Made by a program: the position numbers and the translations under genes. Under the pieces are notes generated by a model. The model saw only the letters and a program-made list of their open reading frames with translations, was not told the origin of the DNA and ran no database searches. Below, in pieces: positions 46,351-62,100 of a DNA stretch of 64,000 nt (position 1 is its first letter; each line of letters opens with the position of its first letter). The stretch is from Ixodes scapularis (Eukaryota; Arthropoda; Arachnida; Ixodida; Ixodidae): NCBI RefSeq assembly GCF_016920785.2, contig NW_024609881.1, forward strand, positions 47,214,710 to 47,278,709, given 5' to 3'.

Positions 46351-49300
46351 CGGGCGCACTCACGATGTCACGCCACTGAGCCGTCGCCGCGGGTGCACCA
46401 GGCGTCAGTAGCACGCTTAGCGAAAACCACGATCGCGCGGAACGAACAATCGCCGCCGTTGAGAAATCCCGGGCACACTCACGATGTCACGCCACTGAGC
46501 CGTCGCCGCGGGTGCACCAGGCGTCAGTAGCACGCTTAGCGAAAACCACGATCGCGCGGAACGAACATCCGCCGCCGTTGAGAAATCCCGGGCACACTCA
46601 CGATGTCACGCCACTGAGCCGTCGCCGCGGGTGCACCAGGCGTCGATAGCACGCTTAGCGAAAACCACGAACGCGCGGAACGAACAATCGCCGCCGTTGA
46701 GAAATCCCGGGCACACTCACGATGTCACGCCACTGAGCCGTCGCCCCGGGTGCACCAGGCGTCGATAGCACGCTTAGCGAAAACCACGATCGCGCGGAAC
46801 GAACAATCGCCGCCGTTGAGAAATCCCGGGCACACTCACGATGTCACGCCACTGAGCCGTCGCCGCGGGTGCACCAGGCGTCGATAGCACGCTTAGCGAA
46901 AACCACGATCGCGCGGAACGAACAATCGCCGCCGTTGAGAAATCCCGGGCACACTCACGATGTCACGCCACTGAGCCGTCGCCGCGGGTGCACCAGGCGT
47001 CAGTAGCACGCTTAGCGAAAACCACGATCGCGCGGAACGAACAATCGCCGCCGTTGAGAAATCCCGGGCACACTCACGATGTCACGCCACTGAGCCGTCG
47101 CCGCGGGTGCACCAGGCGTCAGTAGCACGCTTAGCGAAAACCACGATCGCGCGGAACGAACATCCGCCGCCGTTGAGAAATCCCGGGCACACTCACGATG
47201 TCACGCCACTGAGCCGTCGCCGCGGGTGCACCAGGCGTCGATAGCACGCTTAGCGAAAACCACGAACGCGCGGAACGAACAATCGCCGCCGTTGAGAAAT
47301 CCCGGGCACACTCACGATGTCACGCCACTGAGCCGTCGCCGCGGGTGCACCAGGCGTCGATAGCACGCTTAGCGAAAACCACGATCGCGCGGAACGAACA
47401 ATCGCCGCCGTTGAGAAATCCCGGGCACACTCACGATGTCACGCCACTGAGCCGTCGCCGCGGGTGCACCAGGCGTCAGTAGCACGCTTAGCGAAAACCA
47501 CGATCGCGCGGAACGAACAATCGCCGCCGTTGAGAAATCCCGGGCACACTCACGATGTCACGCCACTGAGCCGTCGCCGCGGGTGCACCAGGCGTCAGTA
47601 GCACGCTTAGCGAAAACCACGATCGCGCGGAACGAACAATCGCCGCCGTTGAGAAATCCCGGGCACACTCACGATGTCACGCCACTGAGCCGTCGCCGCG
47701 GGTGCACCAGGCGTCGATAGCACGCTTAGCGAAAACCACGATCGCGCGGAACGAACAATCGCCGCCGTTGAGAAATCCCGGGCACACTCACGATGTCACG
47801 CCACTGAGCCGTCGCCGCGGGTGCACCAGGCGTCAGTAGCACGCTTAGCGAAAACCACGAACGCGCGGAACGAACAATCGCCGCCGTTGAGAAATCCCGG
47901 GCACACTCACGATGTCACGCCACTGAGCCGTCGCCGCGGGTGCACCAGGCGTCAGTAGCACGCTTAGCGAAAACCACGAACGCGCGGAACGAACAATCGC
48001 CGCCGTTTAGAAATCCCGGGCACACTCACGATGTCACGCCACTGAGCCGTCGCCGCGGGTGCACCAGGCGTCGATAGCACGCTTAGCGAAAACCACGATC
48101 GCGCGGAACGAACAATCGCCGCCGTTGAGAAATCCCGGGCACACTCACGATGTCACGCCACTGAGCCGTCGCCGCGGGTGCACCAGGCGTCAGTAGCACG
48201 CTTAGCGAAAACCACGATCGCGCGGAACGAACAATCGCCGCCGTTGAGAAATCCCGGGCACACTCACGATGTCACGCCACTGAGCCGTCGCCGCGGGTGC
48301 ACCAGGCGTCAGTAGCACGCTTAGCGAAAACCACGATCGCGCGGAACGAACAATCGCCGCCGTTGAGAAATCCCGGGCACACTCACGATGTCACGCCACT
48401 GAGCCGTCGCCGCGGGTGCACCAGGCGTCAGTAGCACGCTTAGCGAAAACCACGATCGCGCGGAACGAACAATCGCCGCCGTTGAGAAATCCCGGGCACA
48501 CTCACGATGTCACGCCACTGAGCCGTCGCCGCGGGTGCACCAGGCGTCAGTAGCACGCTTAGCGAAAACCACGATCGCGCGGAACGAACAATCGCCGCCG
48601 TTGAGAAATCCCGGGCACACTCACGATGTCACGCCACTGAGCCGTCGCCGCGGGTGCACCAGGCGTCAGTAGCACGCTTAGCGAAAACCACGATCGCGCG
48701 GAACGAACAATCGCCGCCGTTGAGAAATCCCGGGCACACTCACGATGTCACGCCACTGAGCCGTCGCCGCGGGTGCACCAGGCGTCAGTAGCACGCTTAG
48801 CGAAAACCACGATCGCGCGGAACGAACAATCGCCGCCGTTGAGAAATCCCGGGCACACTCACGATGTCACGCCACTGAGCCGTCGCCGCGGGTGCACCAG
48901 GCGTCAGTAGCACGCTTAGCGAAAACCACGATCGCGCGGAACGAACAATCGCCGCCGTTGAGAAATCCCGGGCACACTCACGATGTCACGCCACTGAGCC
49001 GTCGCCGCGGGTGCACCAGGCGTCAGTAGCACGCTTAGCGAAAACCACGATCGCGCGGAACGAACAATCGCCGCCGTTGAGAAATCCCGGGCACACTCAC
49101 GATGTCACGCCACTGAGCCGTCGCCGCGGGTGCACCAGGCGTCAGTAGCACGCTTAGCGAAAACCACGAACGCGCGGAACGAACAATCGCCGCCGTTGAG
49201 AAATCCCGGGCACACTCACGATGTCACGCCACTGAGCCGTCGCCGCGGGTGCACCAGGCGTCAGTAGCACGCTTAGCGAAAACCACGATCGCGCGGAACG

Positions 49301-52300
49301 AACATCCGCCGCCGTTGAGAAATCCCGGGCACACTCACGATGTCACGCCACTGAGCCGTCGCCGCGGGTGCACCAGGCGTCGATAGCACGCTTAGCGAAA
49401 ACCACGATCGCGCGGAACGAACAATCGCCGCCGTTGAGAAATCCCGGGCACACTCACGATGTCACGCCACTGAGCCGTCGCCGCGGGTGCACCAGGCGTC
49501 GATAGCACGCTTAGCGAAAACCACGATCGCGCGGAACGAACAATCGCCGCCGTTGAGAAATCCCGGGCACACTCACGATGTCACGCCACTGAGCCGTCGC
49601 CGCGGGTGCACCAGGCGTCAGTAGCACGCTTAGCGAAAACCACGATCGCGCGGAACGAACAATCGCCGCCGTTGAGAAATCCCGGGCACACTCACGATGT
49701 CACGCCACTGAGCCGTCGCCGCGGGTGCACCAGGCGTCAGTAGCACGCTTAGCGAAAACCACGGACGCGCGGAACGAACAATCGCCGCCGTTGAGAAATC
49801 CCGGGCACACTCACGATGTCACGCCACTGAGCCGTCGCCGCGGGTGCACCAGGCGTCAGTAGCACGCTTAGCGAAAACCACGATCGCGCGGAACGAACAA
49901 TCGCCGCCGTTGAGAAATCCCGGGCACACTCACGATGTCACGCCACTGAGCCATCGCCGCGGGTGCACCAGGCGTCAGTAGCACGCTTAGCGAAAACCAC
50001 GGACGCGCGGAACGAACAATCGCCGCCGTTGAGAAATCCCGGGCACACTCACGATGTCACGCCACTGAGCCGTCGCCGCGGGTGCACCAGGCGTCAGTAG
50101 CACGCTTAGCGAAAACCACGGACGCGCGGAACGAACAATCGCCGCCGTTGAGAAATCCCGGGCACACTCACGATGTCACGCCACTGAGCCGTCGCCGCGG
50201 GTGCACCAGGCGTCAGTAGCACGCTTAGCGAAAACCACGATCGCGCGGAACGAACAATCGCCGCCGTTGAGAAATCCCGGGCACACTCACGATGTCACGC
50301 CACTGAGCCGTCGCCGCGGGTGCACCAGGCGTCAGTAGCACGCTTAGCGAAAACCACGAACGCGCGGAACGAACAATCGCCGCCGTTGAGAAATCCCGGG
50401 CACACTCACGATGTCACGCCACTGAGCCGTCGCCGCGGGTGCACCAGGCGTCAGTAGCACGCTTAGCGAAAACCACGATCGCGCGGAACGAACATCCGCC
50501 GCCGTTGAGAAATCCCGGGCACACTCACGATGTCACGCCACTGAGCCGTCGCCGCGGGTGCACCAGGCGTCGATAGCACGCTTAGCGAAAACCACGATCG
50601 CGCGGAACGAACAATCGCCGCCGTTGAGAAATCCCGGGCACACTCACGATGTCACGCCACTGAGCCGTCGCCGCGGGTGCACCAGGCGTCGATAGCACGC
50701 TTAGCGAAAACCACGATCGCGCGGAACGAACAATCGCCGCCGTTGAGAAATCCCGGGCACACTCACGATGTCACGCCACTGAGCCGTCGCCGGGGTGCAC
50801 CAGGCGTCAGTAGCACGCTTAGCGAAAACCACGATCGCGCGGAACGAACAATCGCCGCCGTTGAGAAATCCCGGGCACACTCACGATGTCACGCCACTGA
50901 GCCGTCGCCGCGGGTGCACCAGGCGTCAGTAGCACGCTTAGCGAAAACCACGAACGCGCGGAACGAACAATCGCCGCCGTTGAGAAATCCCGGGCACACT
51001 CACGATGTCACGCCACTGAGCCGTCGCCGCGGGTGCACCAGGCGTCAGTAGCACGCTTAGCGAAAACCACGATCGCGCGGAACGAACAATCGCCGCCGTT
51101 GAAAAATCCCGGGCACACTCACGATGTCACGCCACTGAGCCGTCGCCGCGGGTGCACCAGGCGTCAGTAGCACGCTTAGCGAAAACCACGAACGCGCGGA
51201 ACGAACAATCGCCGCCGTTGAGAAATCCCGGGCACACTCACGATGTCACGCCACTGAGCCGTCGCCGCGGGTGCACCAGGCGTCAGTAGCACGCTTAGCG
51301 AAAACCACGATCGCGCGGAACGAACAATGGCCGCCGTTGAGAAATCCCGGGCACACTCACGATGTCACGCCACTGAGCCGTCGCCGCGGGGGCACCAGGC
51401 GTCAGTAGCACGCTTAGCGAAAACCACGAACGCGCGGAACGAACAATCGCCGCCGTTGAGAAATCCCGGGCACACTCACGATGTCACGCCACTGAGCCGT
51501 CGCCGCGGGTGCACCAGGCGTCGATAGCACGCTTAGCGAAAACCACGATCGCGCGGAACGAACAATCGCCGCCGTTGAGAAATCCCGGGCACACTCACGA
51601 TGTCACGCCACTGAGCCGTCGCCGCGGGTGCACCAGGCGTCAGTAGCACGCTTAGCGAAAACCACGATCGCGCGGAACGAACAATCGCCGCCGTTGAGAA
51701 ATCCCGGGCACACTCACGATGTCACGCCACTGAGCCGTCGCCGCGGGTGCACCAGGCGTCGATAGCACGCTTAGCGAAAACCACGATCGCGCGGAACGAA
51801 CAATCGCCGCCGTTGAGAAATCCCGGGCACACTCACGATGTCACGCCACTGAGCCGTCGCCGCGGGTGCACCAGGCGTCAGTAGCACGCTTAGCGAAAAC
51901 CACGAACGCGCGGAACGAACAATCGCCGCCGTTGAGAAATCCCGGGCACACTCACGATGTCACGCCACTGAGCCGTCGCCGCGGGTGCACCAGGCGTCAG
52001 TAGCACGCTTAGCGAAAACCACGATCGCGCGGAACGAACAATCGCCGCCGTTGAGAAATCCCGGGCACACTCACGATGTCACGCCACTGAGCCGTCGCCG
52101 CGGGTGCACCAGGCGTCGATAGCACGCTTAGCGAAAACCACGATCGCGCGGAACGAACAATCGCCGCCGTTGAGAAATCCCGGGCACACTCACGATGTCA
52201 CGCCACTGAGCCGTCGCCGCGGGTGCACCAGGCGTCAGTAGCACGCTTAGCGAAAACCACGAACGCGCGGAACGAACAATCGCCGCCGTTGAGAAATCCC

Positions 52301-55140
52301 GGGCACACTCACGATGTCACGCCACTGAGCCGTCGCCGCGGGTGCACCAGGCGTCAGTAGCACGCTTAGCGAAAACCACGATCGCGCGGAACGAACAATC
52401 GCCGCCGTTGAGAAATCCCGGGCACACTCACGATGTCACGCCACTGAGCCGTCGCCGCGGGTGCACCAGGCGTCAGTAGCACGCTTAGCGAAAACCACGA
52501 TCGCGCGGAACGAACAATCGCCGCCGTTGAGAAATCCCGGGCACACTCACGATGTCACGCCACTGAGCCGTCGCCGCGGGTGCACCAGGCGTCAGTAGCA
52601 CGCTTAGCGAAAACCACGAACGCGCGGAACGAACAATCGCCGCCGTTGAGAAATCCCGGGCACACTCACGATGTCACGCCACTGAGCCGTCGCCGCGGGT
52701 GCACCAGGCGTCGATAGCACGCTTAGCGAAAACCACGATCGCGCGGAACGAACATCCGCCGCCGTTGAGAAATCCCGGGCACACTCACGATGTCACGCCA
52801 CTGAGCCGTCGCCGCGGGTGCACCAGGCGTCGATAGCACGCTTAGCGAAAACCACGATCGCGCGGAACGAACAATCGCCGCCGTTGAGAAATCCCGGGCA
52901 CACTCACGATGTCACGCCACTGAGCCGTCGCCGCGGGTGCACCAGGCGTCGATAGCACGCTTAGCGCAAACCACGATCGCGCGGAACGAACAATCGCCGC
53001 CGTTGAGAAATCCCGGGCACACTCACGATGTCACGCCACTGAGCCGTCGCCGCGGGTGCACCAGGCGTCAGTAGCACGCTTAGCGAAAACCACGATCGCG
53101 CGGAACGAACAATCGCCGCCGTTGAGAAATCCCGGGCACACTCACGATGTCACGCCACTGAGCCGTCGCCGCGGGTGCACCAGGCGTCAGTAGCACGCTT
53201 AGCGAAAACCACGAACGCGCGGAACGAACAATCGCCGCCGTTGAGAAATCCCGGGCACACTCACGATGTCACGCCACTGAGCCGTCGCCGCGGGTGCACC
53301 AGGCGTCAGTAGCACGCTTAGCGAAAACCGCGATCGCGCGGAACGAACAATCGCCGCCGTTGAGAAATCCCGGGCACACTCACGATGTCACGCCACTGAG
53401 CCGTCGCCGCGGGTGCTCCAGGCGTCAGTAGCACGCTTAGCGAAAACCACGATCGCGCGGAACGAACAATCGCCGCCATTGAGAAATCCCGGGCACACTC
53501 ACGATGTCACGCCACTGAGCCGTCGCCGCGGGTGCACCAGGCGTCAGTAGCACGCTTAGCGAAAACCACGATCGCGCGGAACGAACAATCGCCGCCGTTG
53601 AGAAATCCCGGGCACACTCACGATGTCACGCCACTGAGCCGTCGCCGCGGGTGCACAAGGCGTCAGTAGCACGCTTAGCGCAAACCACGAACGCGCGGAA
53701 CGAACAATCGCCGCCGTTGAGAAATCCCGGGCACACTCACGATGTCACGCCACTGAGCCGTCGCCGCGGGTGCACCAGGCGTCAGTAGCACGCTTAGCGA
53801 AAACCACGATCGCGCGGAACGAACAATCGCCGCCGTTGAGAAATCCCGGGCACACTCACGATGTCACGCCACTGAGCCGTCGCCGCGGGTGCACCAGGCG
53901 TCAGTAGCACGCTTAGCGAAAACCACGATCGCGCGGAACGAACAATCGCCGCCGTTGAGAAATCCCGGGCACACTCACGATGTCACGCCACTGAGCCGTC
54001 GCCGCGGGTGCACCAGGCGTCAGTAGCACGCTTAGCGAAAACCACGAACGCGCGGAACGAACAATCGCCGCCGTTGAGAAATCCCGGGCACACTCACGAT
54101 GTCACGCCACTGAGCCGTCGCCGCGGGTGCACCAGGCGTCAGTAGCACGCTTAGCGAAAACCACGATCGCGCGGAACGAACAATCGCCGCCGTTGAGAAA
54201 TCCCGGGCACACTCACGATGTCACGCCACTGAGCCGTCGCCGCGGGTGCACCAGGCGTCAGTAGCACGCTTAGCGAAAACCACGAACGCGCGGAACGAAC
54301 AATCGCCGCCGTTGAGAAATCCCGGGCACACTCACGATGTCACGCCACTGAGCCGTCGCCGCGGGTGCACCAGGCGTCAGTAGCACGCTTAGCGAAAACC
54401 ACGATCGCGCGGAACGAACAATCGCCGCCGTTGAGAAATCCCGGGCACACTCACGATGTCACGCCACTGAGCCGTCGTCGCGGGTGCACCAGGCGTCAGT
54501 AGCACGCTTAGCGAAAACCACGAACGCGCGGAACGAACAATCGCCGCCGTTGAGAAATCCCGGGCACACTCACGATGTCACGCCACTGAGCCGTCGCCGC
54601 GGGTGCACCAGGCGTCAGTAGCACGCTTAGCGAAAACCACGAACGCGCGGAACGAACAATCGCCGCCGTTGAGAAATCCCGGGCACACTCACGATGTCAC
54701 GCCACTGAGCCGTCGCCGCGGGTGCACCAGGCGTCAGTAGCACGCTTAGCGAAAACCACGAACGCGCGGAACGAACAATCGCCGCCGTTGAGAAATCCCG
54801 GGCACACTCACGATGTCACGCCACTGAGCCGTCGCCGCGGGTGCACCAGGCGTCGATAGCACGCTTAGCGAAAACCACGAACGCGCGGAACGAACAATCG
54901 CCGCCTTTGAGAAATCCCGGGCACACTCACGATGTCACGCCACTGAGCCGTCGCCGCGGGTGCACCAGGCGTCGATAGCACGCTTAGCGAAAACCACGAT
55001 CGCGCGGAACGAACAATCGCCGCCGTTGAGAAATCCCGGGCACACTCACGATGTCACGCCACTGAGCCGTCGCCGCGGGTGCACCAGGCGTCAGTAGCAC
55101 GCTTAGCGAAAACCACGAACGCGCGGAACGAACAATCGCC
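46351..55140. repeat. Satellite segment without clear long register
   Basis: Regular 119-bp monomers with mixed variant types. Local repetition exists: AACATCCGCC recurs at 49301 and 50491 (1190 bp), and the otherwise rare CACGGACGCG type clusters at 49.75-50.12 kb. One monomer near 50790 has lost a base (CGCCGGGGTG). I could not assign a single higher-order unit to the whole segment. Confidence 0.65.
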
Positions 55141-58100
55141 GCCTTTGAGAAATCCCGGGCACACTCACGATGTCACGCCACTGAGCCGTCGCCGCGGGTG
55201 CACCAGGCGTCGATAGCACGCTTAGCGAAAACCACGATCGCGCGGAACGAACAATCGCCGCCGTTGAGAAATCCCGGGCACACTCACGATGTCACGCCAC
55301 TGAGCCGTCGCCGCGGGTGCACCAGGCGTCAGTAGCACGCTTAGCGAAAACCACGAACGCGCGGAACGAACAATCGCCGCCGTTGAGAAATCCCGGGCAC
55401 ACTCACGATGTCACGCCACTGAGCCGTCGCCGCGGGTGCACCAGGCGTCAGTAGCACGCTTAGCGAAAACCACGAACGCGCGGAACGAACAATCGCCGCC
55501 GTTGAGAAATCCCGGGCACACTCACGATGTCACGCCACTGAGCCGTCGCCGCGGGTGCACCAGGCGTCAGTAGCACGCTTAGCGAAAACCACGAACGCGC
55601 GGAACGAACAATCGCCGCCGTTGAGAAATCCCGGGCACACTCACGATGTCACGCCACTGAGCCGTCGCCGCAGATGCACCAGGCGTCGATAGCACGCTTA
55701 GCGAAAACCACGATCGCGCGGAACGAACAATCGCCGCCGTTGAGAAATCCCGGGCACACTCACGATGTCACGCCACTGAGCCGTCGCCGCGGGTGCACCA
55801 GGCGTCAGTAGCACGCTTAGCGAAAACCACGATCGCGCGGAACGAACAATCGCCGCCGTTGAGAAATCCCGGGCACACTCACGATGTCACGCCACTGAGC
55901 CGTCGCCGCGGGTGCACCAGGCGTCGATAGCACGCTTAGCGAAAACCACGATCGCGCGGAACGAACAATCGCCGCCGTTGAGAAATCCCGGGCACACTCA
56001 CGATGTCACGCCACTGAGCCGTCGCCGCGGGTGCACCAGGCGTCGATAGCACGCTTAGCGAAAACCACGATCGCGCGGAACGAACAATCGCCGCCGTTGA
56101 GAAATCCCGGGCACACTCACGATGTCACGCCACTGAGCCGTCGCCGCGGGTGCACCAGGCGTCGATAGCACGTTAGCGAAAACCACGATCGCGCGGAACG
56201 AACAATCGCCGCCGTTGAGAAATCCCGGGCACACTCACGATGTCACGCCACTGAGCCGTCGCCGCGGGTGCACCAGGCGTCAGTAGCACGCTTAGCGAAA
56301 ACCACGATCGCGCGGAACGAACAATCGCCGCCGTTGAGAAATCCCGGGCACACTCACGATGTCACGCCACTGAGCCGTCGCCGCGGGTGCACCAGGCGTC
56401 AGTAGCACGCTTAGCGAAAACCACGATCGCGCGGAACGAACAATCGCCGCCGTTGAGAAATCCCGGGCACACTCACGATGTCACGCCACTGATCCGTCGC
56501 CGCGGGTGCACCAGGCGTCAGTAGCACGCTTAGCGAAAACCACGATCGCGCGGAACGAACAATCGCCGCCGTTGAGAAATCCCGGGCACACTCACGATGT
56601 CACGCCACTGAGCCGTCGCTGCGGGTGCACCAGGCGTCGATAGCACGCTTAGCGAAAACCACGATCGCGCGGAACGAACAATCGCCGCCGTTGAGAAATC
56701 CCGGGCACACTCACGATGTCACGCCACTGAGCCGTCGCCGCGGGTGCACCAGGCGTCAGTAGCACGCTTAGCGAAAACCACGATCGCGCGGAACGAACAA
56801 TCGCCGCCGTTGAGAAATCCCGGGCACACTCACGATGTCACGCCACTGAGCCGTCGCCGCGGGTGCACCAGGCGTCAGTAGCACGCTTAGCGAAAACCAC
56901 GATCGCGCGGAACGAACAATCGCCGCCGTTGAGAAATCCCGGGCACACTCACGATGTCACGCCACTGAGCCGTCGCCGCGGGTGCACCAGGCGTCAGTAG
57001 CACGCTTAGCGAAAACCACGATCGCGCGGAACGAACAATCGCCGCCGTTGAGAAATCCCGGGCACACTCACGATGTCACGCCACTGAGCCGTCGCCGCGG
57101 GTGCACCAGGCGTCAGTAGCACGCTTAGCGAAAACCACGATCCCGCGGAACGAACAATCGCCGCCGTTGAGAAATCCCGGGCACACTCACGATGTCACGC
57201 CACTGAGCCGTCGCCGCGGGTGCACCAGGCGTCGATAGCACGCTTAGCGAAAACCACGATCGCGCGGAACGAACAATCGCCGCCGTTGAGAAATCCCGGG
57301 CACACTCACGATGTCACGCCACTGAGCCGTCGCCGCGGGTGCACCAGGCGTCAGTAGCACGCTTAGCGAAAACCACGATCGCGCGGAACGAACAATCGCC
57401 GCCGTTGAGAAATCCCGGGCACACTCACGATGTCACGCCACTGAGCCGTCGCCGCGGGTGCACCAGGCGTCAGTAGCACGCTTAGCAAAAACCACGATCG
57501 CGCGGAACGAACAATCGCCGCCGTTGAGAAATCCCGGGCACACTCACGATGTCACGCCACTGATCCGTCGCCGCGGGTGCACCAGGCGTCAGTAGCACGC
57601 TTAGCGAAAACCACGATCGCGCGGAACGAACAATCGCCGCCGTTGAGAAATCCCGGGCACACTCACGATGTCACGCCACTGAGCCGTCGCCGCGGGTGCA
57701 CCAGGCGTCGATAGCACGCTTAGCGAAAACCACGATCGCGCGGAACGAACAATCGCCGCCGTTGAGAAATCCCGGGCACACTCACGATGTCACGCCACTG
57801 AGCCGTCGCCGCGGGTGCACCAGGCGTCAGTAGCACGCTTAGCGAAAACCACGATCGCGCGGAACGAACAATCGCCGCCGTTGAGAAATCCCGGGCACAC
57901 TCACGATGTCACGCCACTGAGCCGTCGCCGCGGGTGCACCAGGCGTCAGTAGCACGCTTAGCGAAAACCACGATCGCGCGGAACGAACAATCGCCGCCGT
58001 TGAGAAATCCCGGGCACACTCACGATGTCACGCCACTGAGCCGTCGCCGCGGGTGCACCAGGCGTCAGTAGCACGCTTAGCGAAAACCACGATCGCGCGG

Positions 58101-59185
58101 AACGAACAATCGCCGCCGTTGAGAAATCCCGGGCACACTCACGATGTCACGCCACTGAGCCGTCGCCGCGGGTGCACCAGGCGTCAGTAGCACGCTTAGC
58201 GAAAACCACGATCGCGCGGAACGAACATCCGCCGCCGTTGAGAAATCCCGGGCACACTCACGATGTCACGCCACTGAGCCGTCGCCGCGGGTGCACCAGG
58301 CGTCAGTAGCACGCTTAGCGAAAACCACGATCGCGCGGAACGAACAATCGCCGCCGTTGAGAAATCCCGGGCACACTCACGATGTCACGCCACTGAGCCG
58401 TCGCCGCGGGTGCACCAGGCGTCAGTAGCACGCTTAGCGAAAACCACGATCGCGCGGAACGAACATCCGCCGCCGTTGAGAAATCCCGGGCACACTCACG
58501 ATGTCACGCCACTGAGCCGTCGCCGCGGGTGCACCAGGCGTCAGTAGCACGCTTAGCGAAAACCACGATCGCGCGGAACGAACAATCGCCGCCGTTGAGA
58601 AATCCCGGGCACACTCACGATGTCACGCCACTGAGCCGTCGCCGCGGGTGCACCAGGCGTCAGTAGCACGCTTAGCGAAAACCACGATCGCGCGGAACGA
58701 ACATCCGCCGCCGTTGAGAAATCCCGGGCACACTCACGATGTCACGCCACTGAGCCGTCGCCGCGGGTGCACCAGGCGTCGATAGCACGCTTAGCGAAAA
58801 CCACGATCGCGCGGAACGAACAATCGCCGCCGTTGAGAAATCCCGGGCACACTCACGATATCACGCCACTGAGCCGTCGCCGCGGGTGCACCAGGCGTCG
58901 ATAGCACGCTTAGCGAAAACCACGAACGCGCGGAACGAACAATCGCCGCCGTTGAGAAATCCCGGGCACACTCACGATGTCACGCCACTGAGCCGTCGCC
59001 GCGGGTGCACCAGGCGTCGATAGCACGCTTAGCGAAAACCACGATCGCGCGGAACGAACAATCGCCGCCGTTGAGAAATCCCGGGCACACTCACGATGTC
59101 ACGCCACTGAGCCGTCGCCGCGGGTGCACCAGGCGTCGATAGCACGCTTAGCGAAAACCACGATCGCGCGGAACGAACAATCGCC
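55141..59185. repeat. Higher-order repeat H2, copy 1 (34 monomers, 4045 bp)
   Basis: Ordered rare variants: GCCGCCTTTGAG (55141), CGCCGCAGATGCACC (55671), a one-base deletion giving CACGTTAGCG (56171), CTGATCCG (56492), TTAGCAAAAACC (57481), CTGATCCG (57563). Each recurs 4045 bp downstream. The unit is 34 x 119 - 1 because of the deletion. Confidence 0.9.
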
Positions 59186-62100
59186 GCCTTTGAGAAATCC
59201 CGGGCACACTCACGATGTCACGCCACTGAGCCGTCGCCGCGGGTGCACCAGGCGTCGATAGCACGCTTAGCGAAAACCACGATCGCGCGGAACGAACAAT
59301 CGCCGCCGTTGAGAAATCCCGGGCACACTCACGATGTCACGCCACTGAGCCGTCGCCGCGGGTGCACCAGGCGTCAGTAGCACGCTTAGCGAAAACCACG
59401 AACGCGCGGAACGAACAATCGCCGCCGTTGAGAAATCCCGGGCACACTCACGATGTCACGCCACTCAGCCGTCGCCGCGGGTGCACCAGGCGTCAGTAGC
59501 ACGCTTAGCGAAAACCACGAACGCGCGGAACGAACAATCGCCGCCGTTGAGAAATCCCGGGCACACTCACGATGTCACGCCACTGAGCCGTCGCCGCGGG
59601 TGCACCAGGCGTCAGTAGCACGCTTAGCGAAAACCACGAACGCGCGGAACGAACAATCGCCGCCGTTGAGAAATCCCGGGCACACTCACGATGTCACGCC
59701 ACTGAGCCGTCGCCGCAGATGCACCAGGCGTCGATAGCACGCTTAGCGAAAACCACGATCGCGCGGAACGAACAATCGCCGCCGTTGAGAAATCCCGGGC
59801 ACACTCACGATGTCACGCCACTGAGCCGTCGCCGCGGGTGCACCAGGCGTCAGTAGCACGCTTAGCGAAAACCACGATCGCGCGGAACGAACAATCGCCG
59901 CCGTTGAGAAATCCCGGGCACACTCACGATGTCACGCCACTGAGCCGTCGCCGCGGGTGCACCAGGCGTCGATAGCACGCTTAGCGAAAACCACGATCGC
60001 GCGGAACGAACAATCGCCGCCGTTGAGAAATCCCGGGCACACTCACGATGTCACGCCACTGAGCCGTCGCCGCGGGTGCACCAGGCGTCGATAGCACGCT
60101 TAGCGAAAACCACGATCGCGCGGAACGAACAATCGCCGCCGTTGAGAAATCCCGGGCACACTCACGATGTCACGCCACTGAGCCGTCGCCGCGGGTGCAC
60201 CAGGCGTCGATAGCACGTTAGCGAAAACCACGATCGCGCGGAACGAACAATCGCCGCCGTTGAGAAATCCCGGGCACACTCACGATGTCACGCCACTGAG
60301 CCGTCGCCGCGGGTGCACCAGGCGTCAGTAGCACGCTTAGCGAAAACCACGATCGCGCGGAACGAACAATCGCCGCCGTTGAGAAATCCCGGGCACACTC
60401 ACGATGTCACGCCACTGAGCCGTCGCCGCGGGTGCACCAGGCGTCAGTAGCACGCTTAGCGAAAACCACGATCGCGCGGAACGAACAATCGCCGCCGTTG
60501 AGAAATCCCGGGCACACTCACGATGTCACGCCACTGATCCGTCGCCGCGGGTGCACCAGGCGTCAGTAGCACGCTTAGCGAAAACCACGATCGCGCGGAA
60601 CGAACAATCGCCGCCGTTGAGAAATCCCGGGCACACTCACGATGTCACGCCACTGAGCCGTCGCCGCGGGTGCACCAGGCGTCGATAGCACGCTTAGCGA
60701 AAACCACGATCGCGCGGAACGAACAATCGCCGCCGTTGAGAAATCCCGGGCACACTCACGATGTCACGCCACTGAGCCGTCGCCGCGGGTGCACCAGGCG
60801 TCAGTAGCACGCTTAGCGAAAACCACGATCGCGCGGAACGAACAATCGCCGCCGTTGAGAAATCCCGGGCACACTCACGATGTCACGCCACTGAGCCGTC
60901 GCCGCGGGTGCACCAGGCGTCAGTAGCACGCTTAGCGAAAACCACGATCGCGCGGAACGAACAATCGCCGCCGTTGAGAAATCCCGGGCACACTCACGAT
61001 GTCACGCCACTGAGCCGTCGCCGCGGGTGCACCAGGCGTCAGTAGCACGCTTAGCGAAAACCACGATCGCGCGGAACGAACAATCGCCGCCGTTGAGAAA
61101 TCCCGGGCACACTCACGATGTCACGCCACTGAGCCGTCGCCGCGGGTGCACCAGGCGTCAGTAGCACGCTTAGCGAAAACCACGATCGCGCGGAACGAAC
61201 AATCGCCGCCGTTGAGAAATCCCGGGCACACTCACGATGTCACGCCACTGAGCCGTCGCCGCGGGTGCACCAGGCGTCGATAGCACGCTTAGCGAAAACC
61301 ACGATCGCGCGGAACGAACAATCGCCGCCGTTGAGAAATCCCGGGCACACTCACGATGTCACGCCACTGAGCCGTCGCCGCGGGTGCACCAGGCGTCAGT
61401 AGCACGCTTAGCGAAAACCACGATCGCGCGGAACGAACAATCGCCGCCGTTGAGAAATCCCGGGCACACTCACGATGTCACGCCACTGAGCCGTCGCCGC
61501 GGGTGCACCAGGCGTCAGTAGCACGCTTAGCAAAAACCACGATCGCGCGGAACGAACAATCGCCGCCGTTGAGAAATCCCGGGCACACTCACGATGTCAC
61601 GCCACTGATCCGTCGCCGCGGGTGCACCAGGCGTCAGTAGCACGCTTAGCGAAAACCACGATCGCGCGGAACGAACAATCGCCGCCGTTGAGAAATCCCG
61701 GGCACACTCACGATGTCACGCCACTGAGCCGTCGCCGCGGGTGCACCAGGCGTCGATAGCACGCTTAGCGAAAACCACGATCGCGCGGAACGAACAATCG
61801 CCGCCGTTGAGAAATCCCGGGCACACTCACGATGTCACGCCACTGAGCCGTCGCCGCGGGTGCACCAGGCGTCAGTAGCACGCTTAGCGAAAACCACGAT
61901 CGCGCGGAACGAACAATCGCCGCCGTTGAGAAATCCCGGGCACACTCACGATGTCACGCCACTGAGCCGTCGCCGCGGGTGCACCAGGCGTCAGTAGCAC
62001 GCTTAGCGAAAACCACGATCGCGCGGAACGAACAATCGCCGCCGTTGAGAAATCCCGGGCACACTCACGATGTCACGCCACTGAGCCGTCGCCGCGGGTG

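Noticed and set aside
25796..59737. Repeated open frames of 63-124 codons (RAHSRCHATEPSPRVHQ-like) as a repetitive protein gene
   Set aside because: They are by-products of the 119-bp monomer. Frames rotate because 119 is not divisible by 3, every frame meets a stop within two to three monomers, and no splice or promoter context exists.
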